From the NCBI RefSeq assembly GCF_003344865.1, contig NZ_CP031166.1, positions 186,001 through 250,000 on the forward strand: 64,000 nucleotides of DNA. Direction: 5' to 3'. Below the pieces are notes generated by a model. That model made no database searches and was not told the origin of the DNA. It saw nothing but the letters and a program-made list of their open reading frames with translations. Within the stretch, counting starts at the first letter, position 1, and each line of letters starts with the position of its first letter. Positions 51,617-60,125 of this stretch are shown piece by piece. Origin of the DNA: Euzebya pacifica. GTDB lineage: Bacteria; Actinomycetota; Nitriliruptoria; Euzebyales; Euzebyaceae. The position numbers and the translations under genes were made by a program.

Positions 51617-54600
51617 TGTCCGCTCCGCCGGTAGTGGTTCCAGAGTCGCCCAAGGGCGCCGCAGGGCCGCAGGGCACCGTCATCGGTGATGGTGACGGCT
51701 TGCATGAGTGCGAGCCGTTCGATGGCGTGGTCAACGACGGTGGTGCCGCCGAAGTCCTCTGCGAAGGCTCGCAGGTCAGCCGGTGTCAGGGTTGTCGGCG
51801 GGTCGGTCGTGCCGAAGTCGATGGTGAACTCCAGCAGCAGCCCCCACACGTCGAGGTGGGTGTCGTCGAGCCGGTCCATGCCGACGGCCCGCAGGAACCG
51901 GTTTGCGTCGTCGGTGCTTGCGTACAGCGTCTGGGTGACGCGGGCGGCGGCGTCCACGAGTCGGATGGACTCGCGCAGGTGCATGTCAACGGAGCGTTGC
52001 AGCAGCAGCGGCCAGCCGCCGGTCATCCGGTGCAGTTCGGTGGCGTCGGCGGCGTCGACGGCGGCCTCGATGTTGGCTGTCCACGTCCGCACTGCGTCCG
52101 GTCCGAGACGCTTGGCGGTCATCAGGTCCACGGCAACGCCAAGGGACTTCTCGAGGCGGGCTCGGCCCTCGACCCAGTCCAGCGCCGAGGGGTCCATGGA
52201 GACCACGGCGCAGACCGAGCCGGCATGGTCGGTCTGCAGCATCTGGTGGGCGTTGACGATCGCGGCGTCGATGGCAGCAGCGTCGGAGCCGGTGACGTCG
52301 CCGATGACGATCCGGTGCTTGTCGGTGGCCGCTTCGGGGATCCTTGGGTCGGCCCGCGTCAGGTCCCGCGCCTTGGTGTCGACCCCGGGGCGCGCCTCGG
52401 TTTCCTGTTCGAGTTGAGCGGTGAGGTGGCTGCCGCCCAGTGCCGGGGAGGTGAAGATGGCCACGACCCGGTCCGGTCCCGGTGCGGTCAGCCGGGAGGT
52501 CTGCGCAAACGACAGTGGTGCGACGGCGGTCCGGTCGGACTTCAGGTAGACCCGGTCGTGCTCGGGGTTGTAGCCGACGTCGCGGCTGCGGCTGGCTGCG
52601 GTGGCGAGTTCGGACTCCAACCGTCCGCGGTCACCCAGCATCCGGGTGACGTTGGGCGACCGCATCCGGTAGCGGCCGTCGGTGGACCCGGCGAGGAGTC
52701 CGAGGCCGACCATCTCGTCGAGGAGGACCTTGAACTCGTCGGGGAGGGTGTCCTCGTCGACGGCGAAGTGGTCGGGTGCCCGCTCCACGGCGATCTGGCG
52801 GAGGTCGTCGGCGGTGACGGCGGCACCCATGCCGTGGCGCAGGTCCAGCAGCGCCAGGGAGTAGGCGATCACCCCGTACCGGGGGTCGAGGTCGATGGTG
52901 AGCTTGTACTTCTCCTCTGCGGAGTCGGCGAATGCCTTGGATGCCCACACCTGCTCGACGTCGGACTCCGTGATCTGCCATGGCGGCCCGCCGGTGCCGC
53001 GCGTGGCGACCATGTGGCTGACCAGCTTCTCACCGAGGGTCTGGACCAGCGCCGGATGCATGTTGGCGTAGGTGACCATGAGGTCGGCGACGCCGCCGTC
53101 CAGGACGTAGCCGAGGGAAGCGAGGGGCCTGGTGATCAGCCGGTGCGCTTCGTTGGGGGTCAGCCCCCCGAGGCTGATCGGGGTGCCGAGCTGGGTGAAC
53201 GGGTTGTTGGGGTCGCGGGCGAACCGTTGGACCCTGTGGGTGCCGGCCAGCACGAACTTGCAGCGGCCATCGGTCTGGTCCATGACCTGCCGCATGGCGG
53301 TGACGACGGGGAAGTCCTCGGGCCGGTCGGCGTTGAGCAGGTGGTCGGTTTCGTCGAGCAGCACCAGCAGTCGCCTGGACGGGTTGGCGTCGAGCCATTC
53401 ACGGATGCCCGTCTCGACGTTGCGGGCGGCGTCGCCGCCGGTTGGGACGGCCACGTCGCTGCGCCGCAGCTCGTGGGCGATCTCGTCCCACACCGCCGAT
53501 GCGGGTTCGTTCTTCCCGACGTTGCGGACGTCCCGATACACCGCCACGGAGTCATCGGAGGCCGCCTCGAACCGCCGGCGGGCGGTGTGCAGCAGGGAGG
53601 ACTTGCCGAGCTGCCGTCCGCCCGAGACCAGCGGGGCACCGTCGGGCCGCATCAGCTGGGCGAGTTCGGAGTCGCGGCCGACGAACACCTCAGGCGGCAC
53701 GATGCTGCCCTTGCCGCGGAACGGCGACACCGCTGACCACGGCAGGGCCAGCCGCAGGGTGTCGCCCCACGTGAGCGAGGGGACCGAGAGGGCCATGGCC
53801 ACTGCCGGCAGGTCCAGCAGCGCGTAGGGGTGGTCGCTGGTCGCGGTGGCTGCCATCCGGTTGCGGACCGCCTTGGACACGGTGCCGGCGTAGACGACGA
53901 TCAGGGGCCGGTCGACGGTGAGGGACCGGATGATGTCGTTGAGCGCCTCGGCGGTCTTGACGTTGCCCTTGACCATGGCGATCCGGTAGGACCCACTGGC
54001 GGAGGAGCCGTACTGGGGGACTGCCGCCCCGAACTGGGCGGCGCCGGTCACCTCGAAGGTGTCGTAGTGGGCGGAGGACTGCCGTCCCTTGGACAGCGTG
54101 GTCTGGGTGGTGAGCCCAAGGCCAGCGAGCAGTGTCCTGATGCCGCCGGTGTCGGCGCGACGGTCCGCAACCCACTCGACCATGACGTCAGCGGCACGCG
54201 ACAGGGCCGGGTCGGGGAACGACAGGCCGGCCCACTTGCTTCCCGACTCGATGGCTTGGGGGAGCCCACGCGGGTCGGTTTGGGGGTCGAACCCGTCGAG
54301 GAACCCGATGAACCGTTCGATGAGCGGATCGAGTTCGGCGGCGTCGGTGTCGACCAGTCGGCTGTCGGGCGTCCCGGACGCAAGGATTTCGTCGGCCACC
54401 GCGGTTCGTCCCGCCAGCGCAGCGGCGCGGGCGGCGTCCCGAGCCCCTTCGGGCAGCGTGGCATCGATGCGATCCAACGTCCGGCTGATCGCCCGTTCAC
54501 GCGCGTCGGCGAGCCGCCGCTCGAGCCGGACCAGCCGCCGCCTGGCCGCTCCCGGCGCCGTGGCGGGGTCGGCACCTTCCAGCAGAGCGGTGGCATCGGC

Positions 54601-57471
54601 AGCGGCGGCGTCGTCAGTGCCGAACCAGCCCTGCCGTCGGGCGGTGGACAGCATCGTGCGCATTCGGTCGCGCTCGTCGGCGAGCCGATCGTGCTCGGCG
54701 GCCAGCCGGGACTCCCGGACTGCCCGCAACGTCTCGGCGGTGTCGGGATCGGCCGTTTCGATCAGCGACAGCAGGGCTGCGGTTTCGCCGAGGTGTCCGA
54801 GTTCCATCCGTCGTTCGTAGGCGGCGACCAGGTCGGTGGGGGCGTGCCCCACCGATTCGAGCAGCGGGTCGAGGAGTTCCTCGACGGTGAGGCCGTCCTC
54901 GGGCCGGTGGGTGTCGTCCAGCGGCAGGGTGGTGAGCAGGAGGTCTTCCCCGAGGACCTTGGCGCGGGTCGGTTCGGCACCCTTGATGCGGGTGCCGTCG
55001 GTCACCGTTGACACGGCACCGGTGACCGCCGGCCAGACGACGTCGACGATCCAGCCGTTGCCGTCGCCTGCGGCGTGTCCGAGTTCGTCGTGCATGCGGT
55101 CCAGCGAGTCGTTGAGGACGGCGCGGAGGGTGTCGGCGACCTCGACCAGGTGGTCGCGGTCAGCCCGTTCGTTGGCGGGGATGGCGTCGAGCCAGTCACG
55201 GACGATGTCCATGCACTGCTCGGCCCAGGCCATGAGTCGTTCCCGTGCCCCGTACAGGATCGGGTCCGGCAGTTTCGGTCCGCGGTTGTGGACCCGGTCG
55301 ATCAGTCGGTCCAGGCCAACCCTCTCGGCTTCCGCGAGGGCGGCGGCGACCTCGTTGGCCTTCTCGCGTCGGTCGGCTGCGACGGGCCGCAGCAGCGCCA
55401 TCAGCCAGCCGTCGTCGCCGTCGCTCATCCAGGTCCGCCAGACCGCTGTTGATGCCCCGTGCTTGATCGTGCGGTCCTTGCCGCCCCGGACTCGTGCTGC
55501 GGCTTCGCGTGCGGCGTCGACGGCTGCGGTGTCATCGGGGGGGCCGAGGACTTCCACGGGACCGTCGGAGCCGACCATCAGCCCCTGCTGGGCGGCGATG
55601 ATCACGGCGTTGAGGATCCGGTTGGTCGCCCGCATGCCCTCCGTTGCGTCGGCCACCTGGCGGGCGAAGTGGTTGGTGCGCCAGGGGGAGATCATGCAGG
55701 CGCGGAGTGCCGCAGCGATGGTGAGGACCCTTGCCTCGGCGTCGCCGAGGAGGACGTCGGGTGGGGTGAGCGGCACTGCGGCGTCGAACGCGGTTGCCAT
55801 GGGCCCCTCGGACCGGCGCATGGCTCGCGCGATCGTGAACAACCGGACGGCGCCGGACAGGGCCTCGAAGTGGGTGCCGGGATGGACTCGCTCGGCTGCG
55901 TCGGCGGTCGCGGCGGCGGAGGCGAACCGGCCGGCTCGCAGGTAGGCGTGAACGGCCTCGTCAAGAGTGGCGGCGTCGTGCCGGTCAGCCACTGACGGCC
56001 GCGTTGCCTCAGGCTCGGGCTCAGGTTCGGGCTCGGGTTCCGGTTCGGGCTCGGGTTCCGGTTCGGGCTCCGGTTCCGGTTCGGGTTCCGGTTCCGGTTC
56101 GGGCTCGGGTTCCGGTTCCGGTTCGGGTTCCGGTTCGGGCTCGGGTTCCGGTTCCGGTTCGGGTTCCGGTTCCGGTTCGGGCTCCGGTTCCGGTTCGGGC
56201 TCCGGTTCCGGTTCCGGTTCGGGCTCCGGTTCCGGTTCGGGCTCAGGTTCCGGTTCCGGTTCGGGGTCGGGCTGCGGTTCGGGCTCGGCCGTGGGTTCGG
56301 GGGCGTCGTCGGTGAAGTGGAGCAAGGCTGGCCCGTGCACCGCCAGGAGGAACTGGTCGACCTCGTCGGGCAGGCCAGCGCGGAACTGTCCGACCGCGGC
56401 GGGGGAGCGGTCGCCGTCCAACCACTCGAGCACTGCCAGCAACGCATCGCGGTGCGGCGTGTCGGGATCGGCTGCCGCGTCGCGCAGCGCGGCTGCAACC
56501 GTGTCCGCCGGTGGCTCGCCGACCAGCGTCGCGTACCGCTCCAGCGGGTCGACCGACCCGCGCTCGTCCAGTCGCCGCGCCCAGCTGACCAGCAACTGCT
56601 TGGCCTCCTCCGACCCGAACCCGTCCTCGGCCGGGTCGGGATCGGGATCGAACCGGTCGTCCTCGGCCATGGCCGTCGCGATCGCTTCCCACGCCAGCGC
56701 CGCGACCACCGTGGCCTGCGCCGCCGCGGCTGCTACCTGCCGAAGCCTGTCGGGATCCTCTGCCGTCATCAGCAGGCTGGCGTGTGCACGCGTGTAGGCA
56801 TCCGCAACGAGCCACGCGAGGACGGTTCCGTGCTCGTTGCCATCGAAGGGGTTCTCATCGCTGTCGCCACTCAGGAAGTCCTGTACCTGCTCGCTGAGGT
56901 CCAGCAGCGACGAGGCCAGGACCGCCGCCGGCTGGTCGGGCTCTCCGCCGAGCATTCGCACCAGCAGGTCCGAGGGGTCCTCGTCCAGAACCACAAGCTC
57001 CGGGTCGACCTCGGTCTGCCATGGGACGTCGTCGTGCCGAAGCAGCGCCAGCGCCATGGCCGACCGTGCACGAACCACGTCGGCGAGCAGCAGCAGCCTG
57101 GTGGTGCCGATGCCGTGCTCCGCGCAGAACACCTCTGCGGCCTCCCGCACGGCGGCGAGGCCGCCACCCTGGTCCATCGCCTCGGCGAAGTCCGGATGGA
57201 TGTCGTTGAGCGCCACGGCGAAGTTGTGCAGCGCGCGGCCCCACCGTTCCTGATAGCGCCTCGACGACAGCCTGGTGAGCACCGACCCCTTGATCGCCGG
57301 CCTCTCGATGAGCATCTCCGCTGTCGCACGGCGCACCTCGTCCGGCATCGTGCCCAGGGCCGCGTCGGCCGTCTCCACTGGCAGGTCCGCCAAGTGCGGA
57401 TGCAGCATCCGGCCGATCCGGTCGTAGTCATCGGGGGTGGGGCCCCCACAGGTGCACGTCGCTCTCGTCAT
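51613..57471 (-). CDS. giant ATPase with (Glu-Pro)n rod
   Basis: 1952 residues. ATG 57471 starts [10 protein letters not shown]. Residues ~1-395 are a helical region; ~403-488 are an uninterrupted (EP)n run; ~490-1230 are long helices and a possible nuclease-like or regulatory part. The ATPase has Walker A ([15 protein letters not shown], ~1282) and Walker B ([12 protein letters not shown], ~1370), then a winged-helix-like region. The last ~500 residues are mixed and unrecognised. The GGRxLGKTSLL-type P-loop is typical of STAND-like ATPases in bacterial conflict systems. It forms a coupled unit with the DUF2325-like gene, so a two-gene defence system is a fair hypothesis. Promoter unclear. 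Confidence 0.78.
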   Translation of the reverse strand: MTRATCTCGGPTPDDYDRIGRMLHPHLADLPVETADAALGTMPDEVRRATAEMLIERPAIKGSVLTRLSSRRYQERWGRALHNFAVALNDIHPDFAEAMDQGGGLAAVREAAEVFCAEHGIGTTRLLLLADVVRARSAMALALLRHDDVPWQTEVDPELVVLDEDPSDLLVRMLGGEPDQPAAVLASSLLDLSEQVQDFLSGDSDENPFDGNEHGTVLAWLVADAYTRAHASLLMTAEDPDRLRQVAAAAAQATVVAALAWEAIATAMAEDDRFDPDPDPAEDGFGSEEAKQLLVSWARRLDERGSVDPLERYATLVGEPPADTVAAALRDAAADPDTPHRDALLAVLEWLDGDRSPAAVGQFRAGLPDEVDQFLLAVHGPALLHFTDDAPEPTAEPEPQPDPEPEPEPEPEPEPEPEPEPEPEPEPEPEPEPEPEPEPEPEPEPEPEPEPEPEPEPEPEPEPEPEPEPEPEPEPEPEPEPEPEPEPEATRPSVADRHDAATLDEAVHAYLRAGRFASAAATADAAERVHPGTHFEALSGAVRLFTIARAMRRSEGPMATAFDAAVPLTPPDVLLGDAEARVLTIAAALRACMISPWRTNHFARQVADATEGMRATNRILNAVIIAAQQGLMVGSDGPVEVLGPPDDTAAVDAAREAAARVRGGKDRTIKHGASTAVWRTWMSDGDDGWLMALLRPVAADRREKANEVAAALAEAERVGLDRLIDRVHNRGPKLPDPILYGARERLMAWAEQCMDIVRDWLDAIPANERADRDHLVEVADTLRAVLNDSLDRMHDELGHAAGDGNGWIVDVVWPAVTGAVSTVTDGTRIKGAEPTRAKVLGEDLLLTTLPLDDTHRPEDGLTVEELLDPLLESVGHAPTDLVAAYERRMELGHLGETAALLSLIETADPDTAETLRAVRESRLAAEHDRLADERDRMRTMLSTARRQGWFGTDDAAAADATALLEGADPATAPGAARRRLVRLERRLADARERAISRTLDRIDATLPEGARDAARAAALAGRTAVADEILASGTPDSRLVDTDAAELDPLIERFIGFLDGFDPQTDPRGLPQAIESGSKWAGLSFPDPALSRAADVMVEWVADRRADTGGIRTLLAGLGLTTQTTLSKGRQSSAHYDTFEVTGAAQFGAAVPQYGSSASGSYRIAMVKGNVKTAEALNDIIRSLTVDRPLIVVYAGTVSKAVRNRMAATATSDHPYALLDLPAVAMALSVPSLTWGDTLRLALPWSAVSPFRGKGSIVPPEVFVGRDSELAQLMRPDGAPLVSGGRQLGKSSLLHTARRRFEAASDDSVAVYRDVRNVGKNEPASAVWDEIAHELRRSDVAVPTGGDAARNVETGIREWLDANPSRRLLVLLDETDHLLNADRPEDFPVVTAMRQVMDQTDGRCKFVLAGTHRVQRFARDPNNPFTQLGTPISLGGLTPNEAHRLITRPLASLGYVLDGGVADLMVTYANMHPALVQTLGEKLVSHMVATRGTGGPPWQITESDVEQVWASKAFADSAEEKYKLTIDLDPRYGVIAYSLALLDLRHGMGAAVTADDLRQIAVERAPDHFAVDEDTLPDEFKVLLDEMVGLGLLAGSTDGRYRMRSPNVTRMLGDRGRLESELATAASRSRDVGYNPEHDRVYLKSDRTAVAPLSFAQTSRLTAPGPDRVVAIFTSPALGGSHLTAQLEQETEARPGVDTKARDLTRADPRIPEAATDKHRIVIGDVTGSDAAAIDAAIVNAHQMLQTDHAGSVCAVVSMDPSALDWVEGRARLEKSLGVAVDLMTAKRLGPDAVRTWTANIEAAVDAADATELHRMTGGWPLLLQRSVDMHLRESIRLVDAAARVTQTLYASTDDANRFLRAVGMDRLDDTHLDVWGLLLEFTIDFGTTDPPTTLTPADLRAFAEDFGGTTVVDHAIERLALMQAVTITDDGALRPCGALGRLWNHYRRSGQ
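56009..56264 (-). repeat. 6-bp coding repeat encoding (Glu-Pro) about 42 times
   Basis: Units of GAGCCC/GAACCG/GAACCC type give an unbroken EP run inside the giant ATPase. The opposite strand reads as Gly-Ser in long frames, which are shadows. Such (EP)n segments form stiff extended rods. The 6-bp period lets copy number change without frameshift. Confidence 0.9.
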
Positions 57472-57875
57472 CGCCTGACATCATTGCGGGTGGGCGCGAC
57501 ATTGGTCGGGAGGAAAAGGAACACGGCTCTTGAAATTGTCCCTTCACACGCGCCCTGGCGGACCCTCGGCAAGCGCCAGTCGGGAGGGTCGAGGCGGTGA
57601 TGAAGGCCCCACGAACGCGGCCCCCTGACGGACCTGCGACTGCGGCCGACCCAACTGCAGGATCAGCATGCCGTCGGTGAGGGAACATTCGACCCACCGC
57701 CCGCCCCAAGCCACCGCTCGAGCACGTCGAGCCCGCGTGGCCGGGTGATGCCATGGCCGCTCACGCCCGCCCACGCCAACGCCGACCAGACAGTCCACAT
57801 CGCTGAGCAGCCGTCCTCCCCGCACCCCATCTTGCGTGCGCAACGAGAGTCGCTTGGGCCGGGGCGACTTCCCGG
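57472..57875. other. intergenic region between giant ATPase and small membrane genes
   Basis: About 400 bp. Short frames exist on both strands but none has a ribosome site or credible composition. It should hold the minus-strand promoter of the giant gene; I cannot identify a clear one. Confidence 0.4.
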
Positions 57876-58160
57876 TCAGCCGTCCACGTCGAGGCGGACG
57901 GCGGCGACAGCCGTGTGTGGGTGGCGTTGCGCCTGTCGGGTTGGCGGGGCAACCCGGCGGCGGTGGCCGCGGCCGGTCCCAACCGGGACATCCACCCGAA
58001 ATGATCGGGCGAAACCGCGCAGGTCCTCACGGGCCGTCCGGCAGAGCTCACGTGACGCGGGGGAGAGAAGCAGGTGGCGGAACGCGCCGCCGACGAGGGC
58101 GAGGAGCGCGAGCTGGACGACGGTGGTGGCCAGGCGCACCGTCAACGGGTCCGGGCCCAT
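57876..58160 (-). CDS. small membrane-anchored protein (94 residues)
   Basis: ATG 58160 overlaps the stop of the upstream gene (TGATG). One hydrophobic helix near the N-terminus (LATTVVQLALLALVGGAF) and a basic C-terminal tail rich in Arg/His. Second gene of a two-gene unit driven by operator site h. Confidence 0.6.
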   Translation of the reverse strand: MGPDPLTVRLATTVVQLALLALVGGAFRHLLLSPASRELCRTAREDLRGFARSFRVDVPVGTGRGHRRRVAPPTRQAQRHPHTAVAAVRLDVDG

Positions 58161-58480
58161 CAGACGCTCGCGGTGGTGGCGGCGGTGCGTGGGCGGCCGG
58201 TGACCCATGCGGCACTGGTGGCCAGCAGGGGCAGGAGCAGCGGCCCGGTGCCAACGACGGCGGAGAAGGCCGTCATGCCGGCGGCGCCGGCGGCGAGGGT
58301 GCAGAGGCCGCCGACGGCGGGGGCGGAGCCGATCGCTGCGAGGGAGCGCTTGATGAGCTTGAGGGCGTAGATGACGGCGGCGACGGAGGCGATGAAGCCG
58401 AACGGCCCCGGCACGACGGAGAAGATGAGGGCGACGGCGAGTCGCGCGGCTGCCGAGGAGATGGCGGTGTCGGTGATCAT
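58160..58480 (-). CDS. small hydrophobic membrane protein (106 residues)
   Basis: ATG 58480 with GGAAGGGAAG upstream. Two to three hydrophobic segments: RLAVALIFSVVPGPFGFIAS, GLCTLAAGAAGMTAFSAVVG and LLLPLLATSAAWV. No known family. First gene after site h. Confidence 0.65.
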   Translation of the reverse strand: MITDTAISSAAARLAVALIFSVVPGPFGFIASVAAVIYALKLIKRSLAAIGSAPAVGGLCTLAAGAAGMTAFSAVVGTGPLLLPLLATSAAWVTGRPRTAATTASV

Positions 58481-58500
58481 TTCCCACTTCCCTTCCAGTG

Positions 58501-58540
58501 TAGTGCTACGTATCGTAGCACTATGTTGCTGGGGGGTCAA
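58501..58540 (-). promoter_or_regulatory. promoter with the longest TGCTA operator (site h)
   Basis: Minus strand: TTGACC (58540-58535), 17 bp, TACGAT (58517-58512). The palindrome extends to TAGTGCTACG-TAT-CGTAGCACTA (58501-58523), a perfect 23-bp inverted repeat, the best candidate for the full operator. Confidence 0.8.
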
Positions 58541-58543
58541 GGG

Positions 58544-59137
58544 TCAGGCGGGGGCGAGGGGCTCCCGTCCGCTCATGTCGAGGTCCGCCATCCACATCCG
58601 CAGGTCCGACATGCCCCCACCGGCCTTGCGGCGGGTTGCGATCACGGCCACGCCCTGACGGGTCGCGGCCCGCAGCCACACCGGCATGTCCTCCAGGTCG
58701 GCGAACCGGTCGATCCCCTCAACGACGAACACGCGGGTCGACTGCTCCTCCATCCACCGCATCAACGTCGACCACTTCTCCCGGCCCCACCGCTTGGGCT
58801 GCTTGCCGAGCCAGCCGTAGGCCATCTCCGGCAACTGCCCGCCTCGAGCGCCGTCACGGACCCGCAGCCACACCACCGGCCCCGCGCCGTAGTCGTTCAT
58901 CCCCGCATAGGAGGACACGAACGCCCACAGCAGCTCGGTGGCCGCACGCCCGCCGGTGATCAGGAACCCCGCGCCGTGCCCGCCAAGGGCCCCCTGGTAG
59001 GCCGCGTCGTGCATCGACTGCATCGCCCACCCCAACCACCGGTCCTCCTCGCATGCCCCCGTGACCAGGCCCTCGACGACCATCGGCAGAACGTCGAAGC
59101 GCCACTGCCCCAACGCGTCGCCGTTCCACTCCTCCAC
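58544..59137 (-). CDS. ATPase-like protein with degenerate P-loop
   Basis: About 197 residues from GTG 59137; the true start is uncertain and could be nearer 59200. The sequence LITGGRAATELLWAFVSS occupies the P-loop position of a DnaA/DnaC-like ATPase but lacks GxGK[ST]. The later VFVVEGIDRFADLEDMP and GVAVIATRRKAGG resemble Walker B and sensor 1. It may be an inactive ATPase, such as a loader or adaptor. Divergent from the tagged gene at 59224. Confidence 0.55.
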   Translation of the reverse strand: MEEWNGDALGQWRFDVLPMVVEGLVTGACEEDRWLGWAMQSMHDAAYQGALGGHGAGFLITGGRAATELLWAFVSSYAGMNDYGAGPVVWLRVRDGARGGQLPEMAYGWLGKQPKRWGREKWSTLMRWMEEQSTRVFVVEGIDRFADLEDMPVWLRAATRQGVAVIATRRKAGGGMSDLRMWMADLDMSGREPLAPA

Positions 59138-59182
59138 ACGCTGGATGGTCGTCCCGGACCTGCCCCGGGCGCAGCACGACCC

Positions 59183-59188
59183 GGAATG
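59183..59188 (+). promoter_or_regulatory. GGAATG element upstream of 59224 gene
   Basis: 35 nt before ATG 59224, with CAGGGGA in the interval. Confidence 0.35.
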
Positions 59189-59223
59189 ACCGCATCGACC
59201 CGACACCACACCAGGGGACTCCG

Positions 59224-60123
59224 ATGCCAGGACACAAGTGCAACAAGCCGACCCATGGCGGCACGCCCTGCCAGAACCCGGTGGCGGCACCGGGGGCCAC
59301 GTGCGGGGCATCTCACCCCAAGGCCGGCCAGGCGACCGTCAACGTGCCCGCTGCGTCCACGGCCGCAGCCGCTGCCGACCCGTTCGCCGTGACGGACTTC
59401 GACTCGATCGTCGCCGGCTTCGACGGCCCGGCCACCGAGTCCCTCCGCGACGAGGCCGACACCGAGACCCGCAACCACGTCAAGGCTGCCGCCAAGAGCC
59501 TCGGTGGCCGGTTCCCCACCCCCAGCCACGCCTGGGGCAGCGCCAACCAGGCGGTCACCGCGTCCATGGCCATGCTGTCGGGCGCCAAGGACATGCCGAT
59601 CCCCGAGCAGATCGCCCGTCTCGAGGGCGCCGCCCACAACCTGCTCGTGGCCGCCGCGGTCATGCGTGCGGTGCCCGCCAGCGGCAACGGCGATCCCGGC
59701 GACACCGACGCGGCGCACAGCAGCGTCGCAGCGGCCCTCGCTTCCGCGACCGAGCACGGCACCCTGTCGCTGGACCCCGACAACGACAACGTCCGCACGG
59801 CCCGCGCCTACGCCCGGAAACTGGCGGTCGACGCCATGCAGGGCCTCGACACGGCCAACCCGACCCAGACGTCGGCGGAGGCCGCCGACCGGTTCCGGCA
59901 GGCCGCCCAGTGGCTCACCAGGGGCGTCGCGGTCATCAAGAACCGCGACAACGACGCCCACCAGGCCAAGAAGCTCGGGGCGGGCGGACTCGCGCTCCCG
60001 GCCATCGGCAGCAACCAGATCCTCGAAACGCCCGAGGAGGCCCAGGACAACGCGATGGCGTTCTACCTGAGCGGAGCAGCCGACGGTGCCGATGACTGGC
60101 TCAAGGGCATGGACGGCGAGTAG
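59224..60123 (+). CDS. Cys-tagged helical protein (tag plus DPF)
   Basis: 299 residues. Tag at 6-31 (CNKPT ... CGASH), Ala-rich linker, ADPF at 51-54. The body is helical: HVKAAAKSLGGRFPTPSH, QIARLEGAAHNLLVAAAVM, ARAYARKLAVDAMQGL. Two residues after its stop the third ART gene starts, so the two are co-expressed; this may be an ART accessory or target-binding protein. No catalytic motif seen. Confidence 0.78.
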   Translation: MPGHKCNKPTHGGTPCQNPVAAPGATCGASHPKAGQATVNVPAASTAAAAADPFAVTDFDSIVAGFDGPATESLRDEADTETRNHVKAAAKSLGGRFPTPSHAWGSANQAVTASMAMLSGAKDMPIPEQIARLEGAAHNLLVAAAVMRAVPASGNGDPGDTDAAHSSVAAALASATEHGTLSLDPDNDNVRTARAYARKLAVDAMQGLDTANPTQTSAEAADRFRQAAQWLTRGVAVIKNRDNDAHQAKKLGAGGLALPAIGSNQILETPEEAQDNAMAFYLSGAADGADDWLKGMDGE

Positions 60124-60125
60124 CG

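Noticed and set aside
56009-56264. CRISPR-like array
   Set aside because: Six-bp coding repeats without spacers; not CRISPR.
53830-56797. Long plus-strand frames opposite the giant ATPase, including a (Gly-Ser)n frame
   Set aside because: Mirror frames of the (EP)n coding repeat and of high-GC codons; the minus-strand frame has Walker motifs and a coupled partner gene.
1933-59188. GGAATG as -35 of a SigR/SigH-type ECF promoter
   Set aside because: Five copies lie only 8 nt from the start codon, far too close for a -35 box, and I saw no consistent GTT partner downstream.
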